Of a DNA stretch of 64,000 nt, positions 56,261 through 64,000 are shown piece by piece (position 1 is the first letter of the stretch; each line of letters begins with the position of its first letter). The stretch comes from Luidia sarsii (taxonomy: Eukaryota > Echinodermata > Asteroidea > Paxillosida > Luidiidae). The notes beneath the pieces were generated by a model that was not told where the DNA came from, did not search any database, and saw only the letters and a program-made list of their open reading frames with translations. Location of the stretch: contig OX465102.1 of NCBI GenBank assembly GCA_949987565.1, positions 10,174,212 to 10,238,211 on the forward strand, in the 5' to 3' direction. The translations under genes were made by a program, and so were the position numbers.

Positions 56261-56828
56261 TTCCAGATTTCTGGATTTACTCTAGTACAGTCCAGTTCCG
56301 GGACGTTGTCTGGTCGCTAAAAACTATTAAGTTTTTCGGCTACCTTCTCATGCGATGATATCTTACACAGCAACGCCTGCCAGCTTCTCGTTGACCTTGC
56401 TCCCAATATCGTCTATATACATAGTAGACTTCCTACCCGACGGACAGCATGTAATGATACAAACCTTTGCCAATTAGTGTTCACCGCATGGTGATTTCTC
56501 CTGGGTTTCGGCTTAGTCTTCGCAACTGCTGGATTACCAGCAGGCGTAGAACAGAAAGCTGATGGCTGGGTGTCAGCGCAGCCACGGTGTATCTGCACTC
56601 AAGGTCCAAAGGCCCGTCGAGCAAGCGTAAGATGTCCGAAGAATAGTTGAGTCGTCATTGTACGAACTATACCGGTCACAAAAATGCACTGAGGCGTGGA
56701 CGGCGGGGCTCACTTATATAGGGAGTAGCCTCTTTTAACAAAAGACTCTCTCAAGTGTGACGAATAAATACCGGTGGCAGGTGCAATCTCATGTAAGGCC
56801 GAAGTGCTATGTGGTTTTGAGGTAGAAT

Positions 56829-59440
56829 GGCTATTGCATGCAGAGATCCCTTTTTCCTGTTCAATCATGGTACGTACAGCCTTCGCGGTATTTCGAAATC
56901 GGTGTCGAGAATCAGCACGTATAATTGTATACCTTACTAAGTTACAGAATGGGAGAACGGGGTTCTATTCCAACGGAAGCCAGATCCGAGGACAAGGTTT
57001 TCGGAACTAAGGGAGGAAAGGATGCAGCCGGCGTCGGTGAACAACACCTTTTCGCACACTTTCATTTCGATGCACACAAAGGAAGCAGGTGGGAGCGAGA
57101 CACATACCGTATACGTTGTTTTTTACTCAGCCTTAGGTGTTTTTTCTTATCAGGTTTAAGTAATTAGTAAATAAGGTGATATACAAAAATGTTGCAAACT
57201 GCTTACTGACTAAAATTACCAAAATGTAAATCTTAAAATTTAGTGGGCCTGACGTTTCGATCCTATATCAGGACCTTTCTCAAAGGCAGAGTGACAAGGA
57301 CAAAACAGATACATGTACACGAAGGAAGGGGGGAGTGAGTGGATAAATAGATCACATATACAATTACTGCTTACTGACTAAAAGAATGTAAAAAACACCC
57401 CGTATTATATCCAAAATGTATATCTTAAAATTTAGTGGGCCTGACGTTTCGATCCTAGCAGGACCTTTCTCAAAGGCAGAGTTACAAGGACAAAACAGAT
57501 ACATGTACACGAAGGAAGGGGGAGAGAGTGGATAAATAAATCATGTATGCAAACTGCTTACTGACTAAAAGAATGTAAAAAAAACCGTATATCCAAAACT
57601 AGGAGGGGCTGACGTTTCGATACTAGCACTATAATTATAGTATGATTATAGTAGAACATTTTTCAAAGGCTGAATGAGAAATTAGGTACGTCCTGCTATG
57701 ATCGAAACGTCTGGCTCTCCTAAGTTTTGATAAATAAATAGATCTGAAACATTAAGAGTCAAGCTTCGATCGATTAACAGCATTGCCACAAACACAGACA
57801 AACTTCAAGTCGTTTAAAGATTTTTTTATGGAGTTGATCTGTACCATTGATCTCCATAATAAAGACTGGATGTGCGTCATGCTCCTTTCCTAGGCACCGT
57901 GAATTATTTATGCTTATTGGCCTAAATGAAGAGGTTATAAAAAAATTGTTTCCTGCACCTTATACTCGTTCCTACAACTACAAGGTAGGCCACTGAATTC
58001 ATCCACAGCCAAGCGAGTGAACCATGCAATTAAGATGCTCTAATCAACATACACAACACTGGTAACGTTTGTTGGAGCAACTCGATCTCTGCCGAGATAT
58101 GAATATGCATCGTTTGTGTATGACACCACTGCAAACCGATCCGTACTCGATCGTACACTGACCGTACCACTCCGTGTTGTGGAGCAATTACCCTGTGAAG
58201 AGTCAGATCAGCGCCCGTCTCAGCTGAGAATAAAATGGTTGTGTTGCATGTGGACCAACACAAGAAGAATCAGAGCTCTTCTAAGCTGAGAATAATAATT
58301 ATTATTGGCTACAATGTGCATGTATTATAATTATTATAATTCGACCGCGTATTTTGTGCACGAGCAACGCGCGGTACGTGTCCTATCCAGTCTTTATTAC
58401 GGAGATCAATGATTTGTACCACTGAACAACAGCACCCTCAGTTGACAATCCAGCGAATGAAGTAGGACTATACTCTTGCAAAAGATTGATATTTTTTAAA
58501 AGGTTGAAACGTCAGGCCCTCGTTATTATTAAAAACAATAACCGGACATTAGTAATAGGAAGAAAAAGATTGTACAAAGTGTCCAATAACGTAATTTTTG
58601 GCTCTTTCCCAATACTCTTCCCCATAGAGCTCTATTGAAATAAATAAAATAAAAAAAGAACTGTCTTTTCCGTAGAGCAGCTCTATGGTCTTTTCCCATA
58701 GAGCTCTAATAGAGCTCTATGTCTTTTCCTAACAGCGCCCTCTTCTGACAATAATTGTATTATGCTCAGTAGACTGACGTCGATCCAGACGTCTCTTCGT
58801 AGTATGAGACGTACGTGAGTGAGAGCACCAACCTTTAAATGGCGCCGTCCATTAAAAAAATAAACGTCTGCTCTTAATAAGCAAACTCGTCCGCTCAGGT
58901 TGAGTGCAGATTTTTTTGAACTTTTCCTCGGCAATGCGTTTTAACACTTACACATGTCCTAAAGGTAAGAATTATGTAGATACCCGGAACTCTTTGTACA
59001 AACATTCGTTTATTATAGCTTATTTTGTTTGTTTGTTTGTCGTTTCAATTAGGCGCTTTTAATTTAAGCGGGTAGGCTAGGCCTAGCCCTAAGACATGTA
59101 AGTGCTCAATAATTGTTGACCCGCTTTGACTGAGTTACACTGAAACAGAAACTTATTGCACATTTTTTACACCACCCTTTTTAACGGAGTCTGGCGCTGC
59201 TTAAAACTACCTGGCTCGACTTGCTGTATTAATATTGCACCACAGTTAGAAACTGTTTTGTCCAGTGAAGAAAGTTAAACACTCCGAACAGGCATTTAAT
59301 TCATTAAAAGCCCGGCTTAATTCTTAGACTAAGTTAGGCTGCATTTCATAAGAAATATAATTGGCTTAATTTAATCAGTAACCATGCATGTCATCTATGC
59401 TTATGAGTAATATGAGTATGGGATGAAGCAGTTTGGGAAG
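56829..59440. other. Intergenic stretch with hairpin-repeat copies
   Basis: 57175-57545 holds two copies, with about 190-bp spacing, of a module GTTGCAAACTGCTTACTGAC ... CCTGACGTTTCGATCCTA ... GGACCTTTCTCAAAGGCAGA; the same module begins at about 50905. 57600-57720 is a diverged hairpin. 58620-58725 has repeated CATAGAGCTCTA palindromes. A good donor (CCTAAAG|GTAAGA) after 58968 could end a 5' UTR exon of MCMDC2, but this is unproven. Otherwise no genes seen. Confidence 0.45.
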
Positions 59441-59608
59441 GCATACTCTACTAGTACTACTACTAAGTACTAGTAGTAGTACTAGTACTAGTACTAGTAC
59501 TCAGTAGTAGTACTACTACTGTACTACTAAGTATTAGTTTACTTTACAGTACTAGTATTAGTACTACTAGTACTACTACTACTAGTAGTAGTACTATTAG
59601 TAGTACAG
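59441..59608. repeat. (TACTAG)n/(TAC)n microsatellite
   Basis: Runs of TACTAG, TAGTAC and TACTAC in changing register, many self-complementary, abutting the 1-kb TIR element. Confidence 0.95.
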
Positions 59609-60644
59609 TATCGTGGGAACCCCCGTTTTCGACGCTACACGTTTTCGACGCTTAGCCTTCTAACTCACATCGCACTATGAAAACAACTCCGTATAACGAT
59701 CTCAGACTTCGTATCTTACAGTTGGTTTCCTGCTCTTTTCCGTCACCGAAAATGTGGAAAGTTAAGACTTTTCCAGTATGCCAAACTCGTGTTATTCAAA
59801 AAGTTGCTCTTTTGGGGTCTATTTTCCTAGGTACAAAATTGGCAGTTGCTTCGAAGCTCCAGTTTTCTTTATTGTTGGTCCTAAAAAAAATCTGAGTTTA
59901 CCATAACAAACCCCAACATCCGTAGAAAAAAAATATATCACGCAACTTGAGGCAGTCCGTTCTGGGTAAAAACTATGGAGGCTACTATAGGGCGGCTCGC
60001 TTATATAATTTTTTAATTTTTTTTTTATTATTATTATTTAAAGACAAAAAGTTACATGGCCCAATAGGCTTTTTAAAAAAATGAAAAAAATAAAAAAGCA
60101 GCTAGAGAAAGTACCAAGAAGGAGGAAATGTGTCTCTTGAGTGAAATTTGGAAAGGTCATAACTGAAGAAGCAGTGAGAAAGAGGATTGTGGAGTTTTTT
60201 TTAAACGTCACAAAAGAAGACATCAACCAGACCAATTCGTTTTAAGCATAAATTATGAATGATTTAAGGAAAGTGTTAGAAGCAGTGTCGAAAAAAAAAC
60301 CCATAGATGAACACAAAAAAACATACAGGGAAGAATTTTACAGTGCCACACAGCATTTTGAGTTATTTTAAGAATTTATTTTGCATTTGGCTGCACTGGG
60401 ACACCTTACTAAACACCACTGACGAAAATAGGTGACGATGCTTACTGCGCGGTGCGCCGCGGACGTCAACAAAACCGGGTAATCTTACGGAAGTGACAGG
60501 CTTGATCAACCTTCTCTATGATTATTCTAATAGTCTGTGGTGTGGACAAAGTGACTGAGACCTCTTTTAGTGTGATACTTTCGTCCACATTGTTCAGTTT
60601 GAAGAAAAGTCCTTATGTCGTCGAAAACCGGTTATTGGAGGATA
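59609..60644 (+). mobile_element. 1-kb TIR element, copy C (inverted relative to A and B)
   Basis: It starts TATCGTGGGAACCCCCGTTT and ends CCGGTTATTGGAGGATA. On the plus strand it has the 72-residue frame starting MKTTPYNDLRLRIL (59677-59895) and a broken frame with ITEEAVRKRIVEFFLNVTKE (near 60165-60225) and DEHKKTYREEFYSATQHFEL (60303-60362). Copy B has the same blocks in the same order. Unknown family. Confidence 0.8.
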
Positions 60645-60829
60645 TAGTACTGATGCAAAGTGATAGTACAATGTACATGTACTTATGCTTTTTTTATAGT
60701 GCTATTTATTTGAGTCAGAATATTGATCTTGTAAAGATTTAGGCCTACCCATTGCCATTGGCATTATTATTCCGGCTTCAGGGGTTTCAGGGGTCTTTGA
60801 TTAAGGCTTAAATACTGCAACACTGGACT

Positions 60830-61080
60830 ATCACTAGTACGGTACTAGTAGTAGTAGGACATAGTACATAGTACATGTAGTAGTAGTAGTAGGACATATA
60901 GTACGTAGTACATGTAGTAGTAGTAGTACTAGTAGGCCTACTACTACAAAGTACTAGTAATTACTACCACGTGTACTAGCTACTACTAAGTACTATACTA
61001 CTACGTGTACTAGCTACTACTATACTACTACTACTACTACTACTACTTCGTACGTACTACTACTACTACTACTACTACTA

Positions 61081-61141
<61 letters not shown>

Positions 61142-61145
61142 GCTA
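60830..61145. repeat. (TAC)n/(TAG)n microsatellite
   Basis: TAGTAG runs on the left pass into CTACTACTAC on the right; the right 70 bases are nearly pure (CTA)n. Confidence 0.97.
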
Positions 61146-61523
61146 TAGTACTAGTAAAAGTAAGTTTGTAACAGTATCACAAACATTATAGATTCTATCC
61201 CTTTATACTTAGTACCTATACCTGTTACAATGTATAATTATATCCCAATTAAATCAAGTTTGATAATTATTTATTGATCTTTGAGGAAAGAAAGCTAGCA
61301 TGGCTCTTCCTTATTTTTCTGGCATTTTTGTTATGCATATCATGCATTAGAATTTGATAATAATATTACACACAACAGTTACTCTCTCTAGAATGTTGCT
61401 GCTGAAAATCCCCCCCCCCCCCTGAATCCCAATTAAAAGTGTACTCCTGTATTTGATTTGCAATTGATATGTTTTGATTTGGTTGACCTGCCTTCTGGGG
61501 CTCAGTCAAACCATGGGACCAGC
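61146..61523. other. Region upstream of MCMDC2 coding start
   Basis: AT-rich with a poly-C run at about 61411-61422. A candidate acceptor (CTTCTGGGGCTCAG) ends at 61504, so the first coding exon may begin at 61505 with 19 bases of 5' UTR. Confidence 0.4.
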
Positions 61524-61649
61524 ATGAGTTTCCAAGCTGCCGAAAAACACAAGCTACAGCTACAGGAGGCAGCGGTTTTGTACTTGGACAAGACGCAACA
61601 ACTGAGTTCACTGAAACGAGATTGTCTTCGATACAGGGAAACACAGGAG
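61524..61649 (+). CDS. MCMDC2: MCMDC2, first coding exon
   Basis: ATG 61524 to donor CAGGAG|GTGAGA, 42 codons, phase 0 out. It encodes LQEAAVLYLDKTQQLSSLK and DCLRYRE, matching the recalled human MCMDC2 start (MKEAALIYLDRSGGLQKF, DCKYY). The upstream frame is open for some distance, so the start is chosen by this match. MCMDC2 is a diverged MCM-like protein needed for meiotic recombination and chromosome pairing in mouse; flies have the related mei-217/mei-218 pair. The four exons here give about 116 residues of the N-terminal domain; the ATPase part lies beyond the window. Confidence 0.85.
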
Positions 61650-61988
61650 GTGAGAGGAGCTCTTTCAATTCATTTGCATCATCATGGCTTTGCATTTATC
61701 AATGGTTATACAAACAATGGGTGGCCTGATGATGCTTCAATCCTGGTACAACCTCTCCAAGAAGCATGAATTATGCCTTTGAGAAAGGTCCTGCTAGGAC
61801 CAAAATGTCAGGCCACCTAAATGTTTTAAATTTGATTTTTTATGTCACTTGAGTCAGTAGCCAGTTTGCTCCATCTTTGTTTATTTTATTTGTATAAGGC
61901 TACAGTATACATATACTTTCATTTCAACACCGTTAATTTTCTCTGATTGAATGATAGACATTCCACTTCCCTTCTACTTTCCATCCAG

Positions 61989-62046
61989 AACTCAATTTAC
62001 CCTTTCACAATCAGGATCCACTTTGCCGAAATAATTGACATCGATG
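61989..62046 (+). CDS. MCMDC2: MCMDC2, exon 2
   Basis: Acceptor TTTCCATCCAG, donor ATCGATG|GTGAGT, 58 nt, phase 0 in and phase 1 out, encoding NSIYPFTIRIHFAEIIDID. It matches recalled human SYAVYRFKILINPSDVVELD in position and pattern. Confidence 0.85.
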
Positions 62047-62244
62047 GTGAGTGTTTGTATTCTGTTTTGGTCACATTGCACTCTACTTTAGTCTTGAACA
62101 CAGTTTTATTTTTTGTCATCAGCCTTTGCATAAGCAGTTTGAAAACTTTCTTTCAGATAATTTTTGTTTAGTACGTTGGTTCATCTTATTGTTTAGGTGA
62201 TATCCTGTAAGCTAAGTTGTGATTGAACAATTAAAATCTCTCCT

Positions 62245-62300
62245 TTGCCTTGGAGAAAGGTCCTGCTAGGATCAGAACGTCAGGCCCTCTATTATAACTT
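62245..62300 (+). repeat. Single-arm copy of the hairpin repeat
   Basis: GAGAAAGGTCCTGCTAGGAT then CAGAACGTCAGGCCCTC, inside MCMDC2 intron 2. A similar copy is at 61772-61815 in intron 1. Confidence 0.8.
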
Positions 62301-62517
62301 TTGAAAATCTCTCCTCATTTGTTATGACAGCAAGAACAATTATTGTCACTCTCACCATAAACTTGTTTTTAATATTTGAGAAAAAAACAGTAAATTAAAC
62401 ATTTATGAACTGAAGGAAGTATTTGACTTGTCTAGTAATATTAATATAATATAAATAAATGGTTTAATTTTATATCTTAATATAATTATGTGACTGGTTT
62501 TTGTTTCATTTCCATAG

Positions 62518-62576
62518 CAACTCTGGGCAACCTGGTTTTGCATCAGCCTCATGAAGCGCAGAGGATATTCCAAGAG
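62518..62576 (+). CDS. MCMDC2: MCMDC2, exon 3
   Basis: Acceptor TTCATTTCCATAG, donor CAAGAG|GTAACT, 59 nt, phase 1 in and phase 0 out, encoding ATLGNLVLHQPHEAQRIFQE (first residue split). Recalled human: AELGNHILHQPLKAAEVFQS. The LGNxxLHQP block is distinctive. Confidence 0.9.
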
Positions 62577-62804
62577 GTAACTATTTACCCCAACACTGTC
62601 TGAGCCTTAACAATCCACAATTGAAATGTCATATAAATTTGTTTGTATTTGCCGAGTGACGATATTGATCATCGCTTGATGCCAAGGCAAACACTGTGAG
62701 TAACTAAATTGGATCAAGTGGTTTTCTGAAGAGCAATATAAAATCTCATCCATCTATGGTTGGGGTGTTTTTCCCCCTTCCGTCTCTGTGAACCGTTTCC
62801 ACAG

Positions 62805-62908
62805 GCCTGTCATATTAGCCTGAAGTGCTTGGATGTACTGCCAGCTGGAGTGTCCTGCAGCCAGGTCCTTGTGAATCTGAAGATTAATGATCTACCGCAA
62901 CTGGAAAG
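62805..62908 (+). CDS. MCMDC2: MCMDC2, exon 4 (last one visible)
   Basis: Acceptor CCGTTTCCACAG, donor GGAAAG|GTAGTT, 104 nt, phase 0 in and phase 2 out, encoding ACHISLKCLDVLPAGV, SQVLVNLKINDLPQLE. Recalled human: VCFIAVKTLSLIG ... INIVLKLTHLPPLP. The next exon is not visible up to 63602 and may lie in or beyond the gap. Confidence 0.85.
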
Positions 62909-63602
62909 GTAGTTGACCCATAGAATATTTATGTAACATTAATGCTGAAAAAAAGGGAAGAAAAAACAAACGAGTCAGAATTGCATGTGGATCTATCATT
63001 TAGCTGGCAAAATCTAAAGTAGAAACATATTAGATCCTCATGTTCCCTCATGACATGCTCTGAAAACCAGTCTCCAATTCCAATCTCCAAACATTATCCA
63101 TCCGTCTGTTCCATTGATCTATTTGTTTGAGAGAAAGCTCAGTGTTTATACTGAATGCCTGATCTTTACAGTGTTTTGCCTCGCAGTACTACTTCAACAC
63201 AAGCTATCAGTCATCAGTGTTTATTGTACAGCTTCTTCAGTTTATTTGGAATGGACAGTCATGCATTCCTCTTGGCTACTCTCCATATCACATTTTCATT
63301 AATTGGTAATTATTAGATCTAATAACCAATTAATGAAAATAACGAGCAATGCTTGGCAGGTTTATTGATGTTTTATGCCAGATTTTCCACATTTCTTTAT
63401 GCACAGAGGTACATGTAGCAGGCTTCATCTTTAACAAATGGGGGAAATACACATCACCTTATGCCCATCTTAACTGACAGGTTAAACTCAAAAAGAAAGT
63501 TACATCTGAGGTTATGGTTAAGCTGTGGTCTTGTAGATATATACACATTGGTTATGGGCAAACTAGCTAGGCTGATTTAATGAGTTGCTGGAACACATGC
63601 CC
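62909..63602 (+). other. MCMDC2 intron sequence before the gap
   Basis: No further exon recognised. 63290-63340 forms an imperfect hairpin (ATTTTCATTAATTGG and inverse CCAATTAATGAAAAT around AGATCT). Confidence 0.5.
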
Positions 63603-63802
63603 NNNNNNNNNNNNNNNNNNNNNNNNNNNNNNNNNNNNNNNNNNNNNNNNNNNNNNNNNNNNNNNNNNNNNNNNNNNNNNNNNNNNNNNNNNNNNNNNNN
63701 NNNNNNNNNNNNNNNNNNNNNNNNNNNNNNNNNNNNNNNNNNNNNNNNNNNNNNNNNNNNNNNNNNNNNNNNNNNNNNNNNNNNNNNNNNNNNNNNNNNN
63801 NN
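63603..63802. other. Assembly gap of 200 N
   Basis: A run of exactly 200 N; a round number suggests a placeholder of unknown true length. Frames crossing it are meaningless. The 198 bases after it show no exon I can support. Confidence 0.98.
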
Positions 63803-64000
63803 GGTGACTCCAAAGAAGCGAGCAAAAAGAAAAGGGAAAGACAAAATCTAATTGAATTTCAAATGATTTCTTCACTGTCTGGTTTACTGGGTTTTTTTTT
63901 CATTCTTGAAATCTTGAATATTCTTTAAATTCCCAAGTAGATTGATTTTTGATTCACACAAGAATATTTCTCATGCTGTTCATTTCGGCAGTTATAATGA

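Larger units (their letters stand above)
52261..56828 (-). mobile_element. DIRS-type tyrosine-recombinase retrotransposon (4568 bp, inactive)
   Basis: Inverted terminal repeats of 140 bp lie at 52311-52450 and 56689-56828. Their inner 100 or so bases are nearly identical and their outer 40 bases differ. The left end has an extra 50 bp (52261-52310). An internal complementary region at 52511-52637 is complementary to both outer ends, as in DIRS elements. Coding relics on the minus strand run gag-like, reverse transcriptase, RNase H-like, tyrosine recombinase. TATATAAG lies in each terminal repeat. No target duplication was seen, as expected for this class. Frames are broken by stops and shifts. 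Confidence 0.88.

Noticed and set aside
58936..58968. Short coding exon MRFNTYTCPK before donor CCTAAAG|GTAAGA
   Set aside because: Joined to the candidate acceptor at 61505 it would put MCMDC2 out of frame; at most it is 5' UTR.
63563..63875. Frames crossing the N run
   Set aside because: They exist only because N codons are not read as stops.

Overview
This is nuclear DNA from an animal. Its genes have introns with GT-AG boundaries, and its proteins belong to metazoan families: a Notch co-activator of the Mastermind type, an SRCR-domain receptor, VMA21, AMDHD2 and MCMDC2. Dense dispersed repeats separate the genes. The SRCR receptor, the DIRS-type retrotransposon, the tRNA-derived SINEs and the many fold-back elements suggest an invertebrate deuterostome. 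An echinoderm, perhaps a sea star, is my best guess, but this is inference and the species cannot be read from the window. A run of 200 N near the right end marks an assembly gap.

Layout: 1-7852 is probably intron 1 of a mastermind-like gene on the minus strand; its first coding exon is 7853-8149 and the rest of the gene lies off the left edge. This intron holds an ATGTAC-rich tract, a 726-bp terminal-inverted-repeat (TIR) element and two tandem copies of a 1-kb TIR element. From 12384 to 18210 (+) a complete five-exon gene encodes a 398-residue type I membrane protein with a signal peptide, two SRCR domains, one membrane helix and a PPxY tail. From 26261 to 33670 (-) four phase-0 exons encode a 772-residue DUF229 protein of the alkaline-phosphatase fold. 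From 37469 to 38649 (+) two exons encode VMA21. From 43773 to 49735 (-) eight exons encode a complete 411-residue AMDHD2 (GlcNAc-6-phosphate deacetylase). From 61524 (+) the first four coding exons of MCMDC2 run towards the gap and the right edge.

The rest is mostly mobile DNA. 52261-56828 is a structurally complete but coding-dead DIRS-type tyrosine-recombinase retrotransposon, with inverted terminal repeats and an internal complementary region. 34147-35257 holds three fold-back elements, each flanked by an exact 9-bp target duplication; one of them carries promoter-like cargo. A hAT-like element splits a 27-bp tandem array at 30937-32520. Two tRNA-derived SINE families, several MITE families, a hairpin-forming repeat around 'GGTCCTGCTAGGATCGAAACG' and several satellites fill introns and intergenic space.

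The genes do not form a pathway. They are unrelated neighbours, each apparently with its own promoter. All exon joins were made by hand from splice consensus, reading-frame phase and recalled family sequences; none has been tested against transcripts.
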